Positions 38,085 through 47,165 of a stretch of 52,543 bases of DNA are shown one piece after another. The translations under genes were made by a program, and so were the position numbers. Source of the DNA: Candidatus Endomicrobium neocapritermitis (GTDB taxonomy: Bacteria > Elusimicrobiota > Endomicrobiia > Endomicrobiales > Endomicrobiaceae); NCBI GenBank assembly GCA_009778325.1, contig WRJZ01000037.1, positions 1 through 52,543 of the forward strand, in the 5' to 3' direction. The notes under the pieces were generated by a model. That model ran no database searches. It worked only from the letters and a program-made list of their open reading frames with translations, and was not told the DNA's origin. Within the stretch, counting starts at the first letter, position 1. Each line of letters starts with the position of its first letter.

Positions 38085-39734
38085 ATGAAAAATTTATTAA
38101 AATTATCGATCTTTTTACTTCTTGGGTTTATGTTGTTTTGCGGTAAAACATTTGCGGATGTTCCCGCGACTTTGAACTTTCAAGGCAGACTGACTGATAC
38201 GGCAGGCAATCCCGTTAACGGCAATAGAAATTTCAGATTTGAAATTTGGAATGCTTCGACCGGCGGCACTAGAGTGTGGCAATCGGGGGCAGGCAATATT
38301 TCCATAAATGTCGGAAACGGCATATACAGCATACTTCTAGGCGATACCGGCGTATCGGGAATGCTGGCATTCGGCAGTCTTAATTTTGACCAGCCTCTTT
38401 ATTTACAGGTTTATGTGGAAGGTGCAGCAATAGGTTCAAGAGTTCCTCTGGCGGCAAGCCCTTATGCTTTATCCGTTAAGGACGGAGCCATAACAAACGG
38501 AAAAATTGCAAATAACGCGGTAACATTAAATAAACTGTCTGTCGGCGGAACTGCCGTGAACGGATATTTTCTATCCATTAGCGGCGGGAATTTATCATGG
38601 TCTCCTGTTTCAGGTACATTTCCTACTCCAAACAATCCCGGCGATAATTATAGGTATCTTATGGCAAATGCGGGCGGTACGAGCTGGGTTAATTTGGCAG
38701 GCAGCGGATTAACTAACTCCGGCGGCACAATATCAGTAACATATCCTCTGCCGGCGGCATTTCCGTCATTGGCAAGCAGCCAATTTTTAACTAATAACGG
38801 TACGGCTTTATTATGGGCAAATATCAGACAAGTCCCGACAGGCGGAACCAGCGGACAATATCTTATGACGGACGGATCAAATAATTTATTCTGGACCAGT
38901 ATTTCCGGAACATTGCCTACTCCAAATAATCCGAGTGATAATTATAGATACCTTATGGCAAATGCAGGCGGTACGAGCTGGGTTAATTTGGCAGGCAGCG
39001 GATTAACTAACTCCGGCGGTACAATATCAGTAACAAATCCTCTGCCGGCGGCATTTCCGTCATTGGCAAGCGGCCAATTTTTAACTAATAACGGTACAAA
39101 TTTATCATGGGCAAATCTTTCTTCAACATATGTTGATCTGGCTTCTGCTCAGACTATTTCAGGCGCGAAAACTTTTAGCTCTAATGTTACGATAACAACA
39201 GGCAATAGTTTGACAATAGGCTCTGCGAATTTGAGTTTTGGCACAATAACAGGAAGTGTTTCGCATAGCGGTGTAAATGCGTTTTTATTTAATACTAATG
39301 TGAGAGTTAACGGCTTCATTTCAGCATCAGGAGTAATTGACGCTTCAAATGCCGACCTCGCGGAAATATATCCGTCTGCGGAAATTTTGGCTCCGGGAGA
39401 TGTTGTTGTTATTTCCGCAGCAAGAGACGGCTATATAGAAAAATCTAAAACGGCAAATGATACAAAAGTAGCTGGCGTTATATCCACCAAACCCGGAATT
39501 GTTTTAAATTCGGAAGCGACCGGTTACCAGCTTGCTTTGGTCGGTAAAGTTCCGGTTAATGTTGTCAGCGAAGGCGGAAATATTAAAAGGGGCGACCTGC
39601 TTGTCGCTTCTTCTTCTCCGGGATGCGCGATGAAAGCTCCCGATAATCCTAAGCCGGGAACAATAATAGGCAAAGCTTTGGAAGACTATACCGGATCAAG
39701 AGGTAAAATTGCGGCATTGGTGAACCTGCAATGA
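38085..39734 (+). CDS. Secreted tail-fibre-like surface protein with internal repeat
   Basis: 549 aa. The signal peptide is about residues 1-24 (hydrophobic core, then T-F-A-D). The N-terminal domain has N-F-Q-G-R-L-T-D-T-A-G-N-P-V and P-L-A-A-S-P-Y-A-L-S-V, a pattern common in bacterial surface proteins. Two nearly identical segments follow (D-N-Y-R-Y-L-M-A-N-A-G-G-T-S-W-V-N-L-A), 98 codons apart. The C-terminal domain (A-D-L-A-E-I-Y-P ... V-A-G-V-I-S-T-K-P-G-I) resembles the ends of tail-fibre-like proteins. Function may be adhesion or sheath; unproven. AGAGAGG precedes ATG 38085, and the stop overlaps the next start by four bases. Confidence 0.8.
   Translation: MKNLLKLSIFLLLGFMLFCGKTFADVPATLNFQGRLTDTAGNPVNGNRNFRFEIWNASTGGTRVWQSGAGNISINVGNGIYSILLGDTGVSGMLAFGSLNFDQPLYLQVYVEGAAIGSRVPLAASPYALSVKDGAITNGKIANNAVTLNKLSVGGTAVNGYFLSISGGNLSWSPVSGTFPTPNNPGDNYRYLMANAGGTSWVNLAGSGLTNSGGTISVTYPLPAAFPSLASSQFLTNNGTALLWANIRQVPTGGTSGQYLMTDGSNNLFWTSISGTLPTPNNPSDNYRYLMANAGGTSWVNLAGSGLTNSGGTISVTNPLPAAFPSLASGQFLTNNGTNLSWANLSSTYVDLASAQTISGAKTFSSNVTITTGNSLTIGSANLSFGTITGSVSHSGVNAFLFNTNVRVNGFISASGVIDASNADLAEIYPSAEILAPGDVVVISAARDGYIEKSKTANDTKVAGVISTKPGIVLNSEATGYQLALVGKVPVNVVSEGGNIKRGDLLVASSSPGCAMKAPDNPKPGTIIGKALEDYTGSRGKIAALVNLQ
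38622..39097 (+). repeat. Two near-identical 182-bp repeats within the surface protein gene
   Basis: Bases 38622-38803 and 38916-39097 match at all but a small number of positions, with an offset of 294 bp (98 codons). Runs of exact identity longer than 60 bp are visible, so the duplication is recent or homogenised. Recombination between copies would delete or add exactly 98 residues without a frameshift. Confidence 0.85.
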
Positions 39735-40906
39735 GAAATATTAAAGTTATATTACTATTGTTTTTTTGCTGTATAGCCGCGCGTTTGTGTGCTGCCGATG
39801 ATACAATAGGTTCTTTTGTTACTTATACTTCGGCTAATTCGTCAGCCGGCAATTACCAAAACTCATTTGTTGTCGGCGATGCGGCTGCATTGCACGATAA
39901 TAATCATGATAACAGAATAAATACGACTCTGCTGCTTACGTCCAAAATGAATACGAATCCGTCTATACAGTTTTATAATATGACAGTGAGCTCTTCCGCG
40001 TCTACAAATGTTGAACTTAGAGTAAAAGTTGTCGTATCAACTCTTTCGGCCGGAACAATCGACCAAATAGGTTATAGAATAGCGAAAGACGTTCCTCCGA
40101 CGGTCGGAAATTTTACATATTTTAATATGGGCGCGGATTTTCCCGCTTTTCAAAAATCGGTTGAAGTAAGCACTAATGTTATTCTGACGCCCGGACAGTA
40201 TTTTGTTCAGTGGTTTGCAAGAGAAACCACCAATAGTGACGGCAATACAAATACATACTCAATATTAATAGGCCAGACAGATAATAATATTACAATCATA
40301 CAGCCCAGAGGCGTGTCAGGCAAAAGACCTGTGATTGAAGCTGTTATTGTTTCACAGTCAGGCATAAGTCAGGCTAATTTTGTAACTATTAATATGTATA
40401 GCGGGGATACGGCAATCGGCACTCCTATAAATACCAGAATAGCCGACAATACAATATTCGATATACATACGGGAAAGCTTAATTACGTATATGGCGGCGC
40501 TGATTTGACGCCGGGACAAACATATACTGTTGAAATAATATTTAACGATAGCGGCGCCGGAAACACTTTCCGCGAGACTTCAGGATTTGAAGTCAGCAGC
40601 GAGCCTATTTCAAACTTAAAGCCTTATCCTTCCCCGTATAACCCTAACAGAGGGCAGATGAATATAGATTTTGTCATAGACCAGCAGTCGTCTGTGTCAA
40701 TTAATATTTATGACAGAGCCGGAAAGCTTGTAAGCAAAGTTATCTCTTCACAGCAAAGACCCGCGGGCAATAACTCCGTTCAATGGGAAGGGAAGAGTTA
40801 TGCCGGCGACAGGCTTGCTAACGGCATATATATATGCGAAATAATAGCAAACAGCGGCGGCAAGGAAAACAGACGTTATAAATCTTTTGCCATATTAAGG
40901 AAATAA
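39731..40906 (+). CDS. Secreted protein with C-terminal FlgD-Ig/T9SS-type sorting-like domain
   Basis: 391 aa. Residues about 1-21 form a signal peptide ending C-A-A-D. The body is beta-rich and I do not recognise it. The last 95 residues (Y-P-S-P-Y-N-P-N ... I-N-I-Y-D-R-A-G-K-L-V ... L-A-N-G-I-Y-I-C-E-I) fit the FlgD-like Ig fold used as a C-terminal signal by type IX secretion substrates. The next gene encodes a PorV-like barrel, which supports a secretion link but does not prove a T9SS. The start overlaps the preceding stop (ATGA). Confidence 0.75.
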   Translation: MRNIKVILLLFFCCIAARLCAADDTIGSFVTYTSANSSAGNYQNSFVVGDAAALHDNNHDNRINTTLLLTSKMNTNPSIQFYNMTVSSSASTNVELRVKVVVSTLSAGTIDQIGYRIAKDVPPTVGNFTYFNMGADFPAFQKSVEVSTNVILTPGQYFVQWFARETTNSDGNTNTYSILIGQTDNNITIIQPRGVSGKRPVIEAVIVSQSGISQANFVTINMYSGDTAIGTPINTRIADNTIFDIHTGKLNYVYGGADLTPGQTYTVEIIFNDSGAGNTFRETSGFEVSSEPISNLKPYPSPYNPNRGQMNIDFVIDQQSSVSINIYDRAGKLVSKVISSQQRPAGNNSVQWEGKSYAGDRLANGIYICEIIANSGGKENRRYKSFAILRK

Positions 40907-40907
40907 T

Positions 40908-41945
40908 ATGAAAAAAACGATAAGAATATTAATCTCTCTTTTTCTTATTTTCGCGCTCGCGGCCAACAGTTATGCCTCTTTCGGCGGAGCCGCGTTCCTT
41001 AAGAGAGGCGTAGGAGCAAGAGCGCTTGGCATGGGCGGAGCTTTTACGTCTGTAAGCAACGACCCCAGCGCCGTTTACTGGAACCCGGCAGGTTTGGGGC
41101 AGATTCAGGATTACGGCGTAACCGTGATGGGTTCTACGGGCGCATCGGATGAGTGGCCCGGACTTGAAGATGTAACTCCTTCCCACAATTTTGTCGCGAT
41201 ATCGGTTCCCATGAGCAAATTTACGGACTCGCTGGGCGGTTCTGTTTTTGCTTTAGGTCTTATAAATTCGTCTATGGATAATATCTCGCATTTTAACGGC
41301 TCGGGAGTCGAACTGCCTTCTTTTTCGGATTCGCAAAACGCGATATATCTTTCGTGGGGTATGCCTGTTTGGGAAAGCGATACTAATTTATATGCGGGCG
41401 TATCGCTGAAATACGTAATGGAAAAATGGGACGGCATTGAAGGCGGCTCGGCTTCCGGATACGATTTGGACGTGGGCGTTTTGTACAATGTTTTTGAAAC
41501 TTTAAATTTCGGTTTATTTATAGGCAAAGGCGCGTCAATGAAGTGGGACGGCGGAGCAAGCGATGAGGCTGCCTTAACATCCAAATTCGGAGTTTCAAAC
41601 ATTTTTAAACTTACAGACCAACTGAATCTCTTGGGAAGCGCCGATATTGTGCAGAGACAACAGGAGCCTTTATCAAGCAATTTAGGGCTTGAGCTTGGCT
41701 ATATGAATATTTATGACAGCGACACTTTCGGATTAAGCGGTTTATTTTTGAGAGGCGGCGTTGAAGGTTTTGCCTTGGAAAACCGCTACAACGTAAAAGA
41801 TGATATAAATAAAAATATAACATATACGATTGGCTTCGGCATAGATATGACAGTGTTCGGGAGATATTTGCAAATTGATTATGCCATGGGCATGGGCAAT
41901 CTTTTTGACCGGCAGAGCAAAATTTCCTTAAATTTTTATTTCTAG
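40908..41945 (+). CDS. PorV/PorQ-family outer-membrane beta-barrel protein
   Basis: 345 aa. A signal peptide (about 1-23, ending S-Y-A) precedes F-G-G-A-A-F-L-K-R-G-V-G-A-R-A-L-G-M-G-G-A and S-N-D-P-S-A-V-Y-W-N-P-A-G-L, the hallmark of the PorV/PorQ branch of the FadL-like barrels. The chain ends in an aromatic strand (I-S-L-N-F-Y-F), as expected for barrel insertion. PorV shuttles type IX cargo in Bacteroidota; that role is not shown here. AAGGAAA precedes ATG 40908, two bases after the upstream stop, so the genes are co-transcribed. Confidence 0.88.
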   Translation: MKKTIRILISLFLIFALAANSYASFGGAAFLKRGVGARALGMGGAFTSVSNDPSAVYWNPAGLGQIQDYGVTVMGSTGASDEWPGLEDVTPSHNFVAISVPMSKFTDSLGGSVFALGLINSSMDNISHFNGSGVELPSFSDSQNAIYLSWGMPVWESDTNLYAGVSLKYVMEKWDGIEGGSASGYDLDVGVLYNVFETLNFGLFIGKGASMKWDGGASDEAALTSKFGVSNIFKLTDQLNLLGSADIVQRQQEPLSSNLGLELGYMNIYDSDTFGLSGLFLRGGVEGFALENRYNVKDDINKNITYTIGFGIDMTVFGRYLQIDYAMGMGNLFDRQSKISLNFYF

Positions 41946-41953
41946 GGGAAAAA

Positions 41954-43003
41954 ATGAAAAAAACAAAAAAATTTCTGTCTTGGCTTGCAGCCGCCGCCAT
42001 TGTTTTTAACGCGGCGTCATTATCTTTTGCGCAGTCGAAAAGAGACGTGAATGATCCGGTTTTGCGTGAAATTATTAATGAGTTAAGCAAGAAGATGCCG
42101 AAATTCATAAATAAGTACGGAGAAACTGTTTTTGTGGAAGATGAACCGATAACAAGAGGCGCGCTGATCACGGCTATTTATGAATATGACAGGAGAACAA
42201 AATCCCAGTCGGAAACCGCAGCTCCGGCAGTTTCGCAGATTACAAAGCAGGAATTTGAAGCTTTAAGAGCTAAAGTCGCCGCTTTGGAAAAAAGCAGCGC
42301 TGCGTCGGCAAAATCGCCTTCGAAATCAGACGGCAATGTAGATATGATCGCCCTTATAGCCGATTTGGAACCAAACATGCCGGCGCTTCTCGATAACAGC
42401 TTAAAACAATCAAAAGTTTTTATGGATCTTCAGCGGCAGATTGCCGCCGGCGGCAGGTCGTCTGGCAAAGAAGGCGGCGTTTCTTACGCGTCTGTAGCTC
42501 AGGACATAGCTGATATGAACGCAAAACTCGAACAGATGTCAATAAGACTGTCAGACGCCGAGAGCGCTCTCGGTTCTTCAAATAAAACCGCAAAAGTGCA
42601 ACGGGCGTCTCAGGCATCGCAAAAAGAAATTGACGAATTAAGAAATACCCTGATCCAAATACAGCAGAGTTATGTAAGGCTGTCTAAAAGAGTTGACGAG
42701 CTTGACGCTCCCGCACTTGCGGCGTCTTCAGAAAAGGGGAATAATAATGTTGATATGAGCTATATAAACAGGCAGCTGAGCGATATAAAGAGAACGGTTG
42801 CCGATGTGCCGACGTCAGCCGAAATCAGAAATGAAATCAGCAGAAGCAAAAACCAGACCCAGGCTGATATAGAAAGGATAGAAAGAAGATTAAATACTAT
42901 TTCGGCGCCTTCAAAATACGGCGATTCTTCAGGAAGCGGCGCGACAATAGCCACAATAAGTTTGGGAATAACAATGATTGCAGCTCTTTTTGTTGCAAGA
43001 TGA
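41954..43003 (+). CDS. Exported coiled-coil protein with C-terminal membrane helix
   Basis: 349 aa. A signal peptide (about 1-26, ending S-F-A-Q) is followed by a short domain with P-I-T-R-G-A-L-I-T-A-I-Y-E-Y-D-R, which loosely recalls an S-layer-homology motif, and then several coiled-coil stretches (F-E-A-L-R-A-K-V-A-A-L-E-K and later). The last 20 residues are hydrophobic (I-A-T-I-S-L-G-I-T-M-I-A-A-L-F-V). It may tie the envelope layers together. AGGGGAAAA precedes ATG 41954, 9 bases after the PorV-like gene. Confidence 0.65.
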   Translation: MKKTKKFLSWLAAAAIVFNAASLSFAQSKRDVNDPVLREIINELSKKMPKFINKYGETVFVEDEPITRGALITAIYEYDRRTKSQSETAAPAVSQITKQEFEALRAKVAALEKSSAASAKSPSKSDGNVDMIALIADLEPNMPALLDNSLKQSKVFMDLQRQIAAGGRSSGKEGGVSYASVAQDIADMNAKLEQMSIRLSDAESALGSSNKTAKVQRASQASQKEIDELRNTLIQIQQSYVRLSKRVDELDAPALAASSEKGNNNVDMSYINRQLSDIKRTVADVPTSAEIRNEISRSKNQTQADIERIERRLNTISAPSKYGDSSGSGATIATISLGITMIAALFVAR

Positions 43004-43006
43004 TAA

Positions 43007-43140
43007 AACGACAGTTAATAGTGAGTAGTTAGTAGTGAGTAGTTGTTGAATTTCGGCGAAGCCGAAATCTATAAATAGGTTTTCGCATAGCGAAAACACC
43101 GAAACTATTCACTACTCACTACTAACTATTAACTGCCGTT
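43007..43140. repeat. Intergenic palindrome with TAGT/GAGT-word arms bounded by AACGACA / TGCCGTT
   Basis: Arms of 33 bp (43012-43044 and 43103-43135) differ at few positions. The cores are ATTTCGGC-GAA-GCCGAAAT (43050-43068) and GTTTTCGC-ATA-GCGAAAAC (43079-43097): the same pair as at 23083-23129 but in reverse-complement order. AACGACA (43007-43013) and TGCCGTT (43134-43140) mark the two ends. Confidence 0.9.
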
Positions 43141-43154
43141 AAAAGGGGAAACAA

Positions 43155-45368
43155 ATGCCAAGGCTGTTTTTAAAAAGAAAAGAAGAGATTTTAGGCGAAT
43201 ACATATTAAGAAGAAAAAAAAGAATTTTTGTAGGAAGCAAAAAAGGCAATGATATTCTGATAAAAGACAAAAATATATCGGAACATCACTGCAGCATTAT
43301 TTTAGACGATGATGATCAATACGTGGTAAAAGACCAAAATACGATTATCGGCACTAAAGTTAACGGAAAAACGATTTCCGAAAAAGAGCTGGAAATCGGC
43401 GACGAGATAGGGATCGGGCCTTACAGCATAGTTATGTACCCCGACATTACTTCCGGTACTCCGGATACAGCTCCAGCGGGCTTTCTTTTGGGTATTTACG
43501 GTAGGTTTACGGGCAAAAAATTTATGATGAAAAAGGACGATACCTTTATAGGCAGAGATCAATTTTCTCCCAGAGGCGTTGAGAACGACATCGTCCTTGC
43601 CGGCGACATGACAGTATCCAAAGGGCATGCCAAGATATCTTATAATAACGGACAGTATACCATTACCGACGTCGGAAGCACCGGCGGAGTCGCCGTAAAC
43701 GGAAACAAGGTCGGACAGCTGAACAGCATGAATATAAAGTTCGGCGATGAAATATCGATAGGAAGATCTATATTCAGGTTTGCAAACGCTTTTGACCAGG
43801 ATTATTCGACTCCGTCGAAGCAGCAGATATTTTTATTAAAGATACAGAAACCGCTTTCATTGATAATTATGCTTGCTTCAATTATTACTTCCATAGGTTT
43901 GATTTGGTTCGGCTGGTCGGGACTTTCTTTACTGAAAAGCAAACCGCCAAAACTTGCCCTTGAGCTCAACAGCGATTTCAGAAAAGATACTCCGTTAAGA
44001 AATTTTGAAGAGTACGGCATAACTTCAACTCCCGCCATAGGCGATCTTACCGGCGACGGAAAAAATGACATAGTGATGCTTACGGCGGCGGGGTTTTTAT
44101 ACGCATGGAACGCGAGAACGGGCGAGCCTTTATGGAGGCAGATAGAAATTTTTAATTCCGGCAGGACCTCTCCAATACTTGCGGACGTTAACGGCGACGG
44201 CGTGCTTGATATTATTACGCTTTCGGATTCGTCAATGTTATTTGTTTATGACGGACAGACGGGCAATATAATAAGAAGGGAAATACTCGGCGGAGTTATC
44301 TCTGAAATGACTCCTCTTGTCGCCGATCTTACTGGAAACGGCAAGATGGACGTTGTGGCATGTTCGGAAGACGGCGCCGTGCATTTTCTGTACAACGTCG
44401 GATATGAAAACGATTATGACAGATTCACGGAATTTGTCGAAGGCCCGATATACGCAAGCCCAGTTTTGTATCAGTCAAAAGATTTTACTCCCATGGTTGT
44501 AGTCGCGAGCTATTCCGGCAAGGTTTATTTTATAGACGGTAAATCCAGAACGAGAAAGACCGTCGATTTACTTGAAAAAACAGGCAAAGCGCATTTGATA
44601 GCCGGAGCGCCGGCTGTCGGAGATATAACCGGAGACGGGATTCCGAACGTTGTAGTTCAGTCTAACGTTCCTCAGTATGTTTCCGCCATAGACGTGTCAA
44701 AATTTGACGTTATGTGGACATATTTCGTCGAACCTACCCCTCCAGCTGGACTTAAGCATAACGCTTCTCCTTTAATTGCGGATCTTACGGGTGACGGAAT
44801 TAACGACGTATTTGTTGTTTCCGCCAACGGCAGCGTAATAGGATTGAGAGGAAAAACGGGTTATTCCGCCGGCGAATTATTGTGGAGAATGGCGATTCCC
44901 GAAGCAAAAAGAATGATAGGTTCTCCCTCAATGTATGATTTCGATAAAGACGGATTGAAAGATTTCGTGATAGGAACCGAAGACGGAAGAATCATGGTTA
45001 TAAAGAGCAATACAAGGCGCAAAGAGTTTGAAATAATGGCGGAAATAAGGGCCAGCAATGTTCCTATCACGTCTTCTCCTTTGCTGGCTGATTTGTTCGG
45101 CACAGGTAAAATTAATATACTTTTTTCCAATTCAATGGATTCACTTCAAGTGATCAATACTAACGCGAGAACTATCAAAAACGCCGTCTTGTGGCCGATG
45201 TTTTTAGGAAGCGCCGACCACATGGGATTTTCCGGTCTTGACAAGTTTAAATCAAAGTACAGAAAACAGTTTTTTGCGGGATTGACTATTTTTATACTGT
45301 TTGTGTTTTTTAAGACGAAATCAGTAGTGTCGAGAAACGCTAAAAGGGTTAAGGTCCAATTCCTATGA
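43155..45368 (+). CDS. Double-FHA, membrane-spanning, FG-GAP beta-propeller protein
   Basis: 737 aa. Two FHA domains occupy about 1-100 and 110-220 (G-S-K-K-G-N-D-I ... S-E-H-H and G-R-D ... S-K-G-H-A-K ... G-G-V-A-V-N-G); these bind phosphothreonine. A membrane helix (about 235-260) leads to an outside region with repeated D-x-T-G-D-G-x-x-D-[IV] motifs (D-L-T-G-D-G-K-N-D-I, D-V-N-G-D-G-V-L-D-I, D-L-T-G-N-G-K-M-D-V and four more), i.e. a seven- or eight-bladed propeller, then a second helix near the end. The order suggests an envelope sensor that reads kinase output in the cytoplasm. The stop overlaps the phosphatase start (ATGA). Confidence 0.88.
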   Translation: MPRLFLKRKEEILGEYILRRKKRIFVGSKKGNDILIKDKNISEHHCSIILDDDDQYVVKDQNTIIGTKVNGKTISEKELEIGDEIGIGPYSIVMYPDITSGTPDTAPAGFLLGIYGRFTGKKFMMKKDDTFIGRDQFSPRGVENDIVLAGDMTVSKGHAKISYNNGQYTITDVGSTGGVAVNGNKVGQLNSMNIKFGDEISIGRSIFRFANAFDQDYSTPSKQQIFLLKIQKPLSLIIMLASIITSIGLIWFGWSGLSLLKSKPPKLALELNSDFRKDTPLRNFEEYGITSTPAIGDLTGDGKNDIVMLTAAGFLYAWNARTGEPLWRQIEIFNSGRTSPILADVNGDGVLDIITLSDSSMLFVYDGQTGNIIRREILGGVISEMTPLVADLTGNGKMDVVACSEDGAVHFLYNVGYENDYDRFTEFVEGPIYASPVLYQSKDFTPMVVVASYSGKVYFIDGKSRTRKTVDLLEKTGKAHLIAGAPAVGDITGDGIPNVVVQSNVPQYVSAIDVSKFDVMWTYFVEPTPPAGLKHNASPLIADLTGDGINDVFVVSANGSVIGLRGKTGYSAGELLWRMAIPEAKRMIGSPSMYDFDKDGLKDFVIGTEDGRIMVIKSNTRRKEFEIMAEIRASNVPITSSPLLADLFGTGKINILFSNSMDSLQVINTNARTIKNAVLWPMFLGSADHMGFSGLDKFKSKYRKQFFAGLTIFILFVFFKTKSVVSRNAKRVKVQFL

Positions 45369-46792
45369 AAATGCTGTATTACGGAAAAACAGATACCGGT
45401 ATAGTCAGAAAGGAAAACCAGGACGCGTTCGGCGTTAATTCCGCTAAGGATTTTTTTGTTGTCTGCGACGGAATGGGCGGAGGCGCGGCAGGGGATTTCG
45501 CAAGCAAATGCGCCGTTGAAGTCATACTGAAATCTTTTGAAAATATGGATTCGTCGGATATACAGTCCGTTGTAGGCAAAAGGTTTGCAAATATAAGCTC
45601 GGAGCTTTTGCGCCCAGCGGCCGCAATTATGCTTGCCAACAGAATGCTTAATAATCTTACTCTCAAATATCCTAAGCTTGCGGGAATGGGAACGACTGTC
45701 GCAGCCGCTAAATTTGAGAAGGAAACGGGTCTTTTACACATATATCACACCGGCGACAGCAGAGTTTACAGAATAAGAGGCGGTATTATAGAGCTGCTTA
45801 CAAAGGATCATTCCAAAGTAAACGAGCTTATACGCGAAGGGAAAATGAGAGAAGACGAGATTAAAACCGCCGAACTTCAAAGCATGATAACGAGAGCTTT
45901 GGGAACATGCCCGACGGTTAAAGTTGATTACAGAGCCGTTATTGTAAAGCCCGGAGACCATTATATAATGTGCAGCGACGGACTTAACAGCGAAATTGAC
46001 GACTTTGCCATAAAGGGAATAGTTGATATTCACAGAGGAAATCTTAACGCTATAGCAAACGAGCTGATAATGGCGGTAAATAACGCCGGAGGGCGGGATA
46101 ATACTACCGTCATAGCTTTGAAATCCGAAGATGATAAATCTTCTTTTTCCGTTCCGAAATATTATGTTCAGAGCGTGATAACCGTCGGCGACGAAGACTC
46201 TTCGCAGTCTTCAATTGAAGACAAAATTCTTTCCAGATTCGCAAAATTTTTTGAGATAAACGTGCCGAAGGCGGCAAAAGAAGTGAATGTTTTTACAAAT
46301 CCCGTAGTTGTTGCCTTCATAGCGGTTGCCGTTGTCCTCGGAGGCATTTTTATTTATTCGAAATTAAATAAAAAACCTGAAAAAGAATTTCATGAACTTA
46401 CCGGCACCATGTCAGGCCTTTATTTGGATATACGTACGCCGAACAGCGAAAGAATTGATTTAATACTTTCGACCGACGATAAAATTTCCAGACTTGAAAT
46501 TTTAAAGGAAATCGTTAAAGATAAAGATTCATTGTACACGGTTCCTTTGAAAAACGTGCATGTTTTAATCGAAGAAAAGATCGGGCATAATAAATTTATC
46601 GGCCTTTCCGATCTTTCTCCTCTTGTAATAAAACTTCCTAAAGGCGATTATAAAATGACTCTTACTTATCCCGATTACAAAATTTTGACCAATAACTATT
46701 ATTTAGCGTCTTCCATAGATATATCTTTGGAGCTTTCCGATGCGCTGGCGATTAGAACGGTGATTATGCTGCCGGAAAGGGCGGGGGAATAA
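45365..46792 (+). CDS. PP2C-family Ser/Thr phosphatase, membrane-anchored
   Basis: 475 aa. The catalytic domain (about 1-245) has R-K-E-N-Q-D-A-F, V-C-D-G-M-G-G-G, G-M-G-T-T-V-A-A, H-T-G-D-S-R-V-Y, C-S-D-G-L and G-G-R-D-N-T-T-V, so all metal-binding Asp positions are present. A membrane helix (P-V-V-V-A-F-I-A-V-A-V-V-L-G-G-I-F-I-Y, about 312-330) is followed by an outside domain of about 140 residues that resembles a PEGA-like module. It should reverse the action of the kinase at 34947. It is translationally coupled to the FHA gene. Confidence 0.92.
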   Translation: MKMLYYGKTDTGIVRKENQDAFGVNSAKDFFVVCDGMGGGAAGDFASKCAVEVILKSFENMDSSDIQSVVGKRFANISSELLRPAAAIMLANRMLNNLTLKYPKLAGMGTTVAAAKFEKETGLLHIYHTGDSRVYRIRGGIIELLTKDHSKVNELIREGKMREDEIKTAELQSMITRALGTCPTVKVDYRAVIVKPGDHYIMCSDGLNSEIDDFAIKGIVDIHRGNLNAIANELIMAVNNAGGRDNTTVIALKSEDDKSSFSVPKYYVQSVITVGDEDSSQSSIEDKILSRFAKFFEINVPKAAKEVNVFTNPVVVAFIAVAVVLGGIFIYSKLNKKPEKEFHELTGTMSGLYLDIRTPNSERIDLILSTDDKISRLEILKEIVKDKDSLYTVPLKNVHVLIEEKIGHNKFIGLSDLSPLVIKLPKGDYKMTLTYPDYKILTNNYYLASSIDISLELSDALAIRTVIMLPERAGE

Positions 46793-46796
46793 AATC

Positions 46797-47165
46797 GTGA
46801 GCGGAAAAAAGAAAATTTTAATTATTGACGACGACGCTTCATTTGTGGAGTCGGCGGAAGCAGTGCTTAAAACAAAAGATTTTGAGGTTATAAAGGCTTT
46901 TAACGCCGAGTCCGGCATTGAAGCTTTAGCCGTGGAAAATCCCGGTATAGTTTTGCTTGACGTAAATCTGCCGGATAAAAACGGTTTTGACGTTTTAAAA
47001 ATGATAAGAACAAGCCAAAGTTTTTCAGAACTGCCTGTTATTTTAATAACGGGAGACATTGCGGTTCATGTCGATAAGGGCTTTTCCGAGGGCGCTGACG
47101 ACGTTGTTTTTAAGCCGATAGATCTTGAAAAACTTTCCAAGAACGTGAGCAGGTTGCTGAAATGA
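46797..47165 (+). CDS. Stand-alone response-regulator receiver domain
   Basis: 122 aa, a receiver domain only with no output domain. The acidic pocket is D11-D12-D13, the phospho-acceptor D55 lies in L-L-D-V-N-L-P, T is in L-I-T-G-D, and K is in V-F-K-P-I-D. GTG 46797 is chosen because it begins the canonical first strand (K-I-L-I-I-D-D-D) and lies 4 bases after the phosphatase stop, with GGGCGGGGGA upstream. The stop overlaps the next start. No histidine kinase is seen nearby. Confidence 0.93.
   Translation: MSGKKKILIIDDDASFVESAEAVLKTKDFEVIKAFNAESGIEALAVENPGIVLLDVNLPDKNGFDVLKMIRTSQSFSELPVILITGDIAVHVDKGFSEGADDVVFKPIDLEKLSKNVSRLLK

Noticed and set aside
41111-41680. 189-codon antisense frame opposite the PorV-like gene
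   Set aside because: Shadow frame; the sense product has a signal peptide and family motifs, the antisense one has neither.
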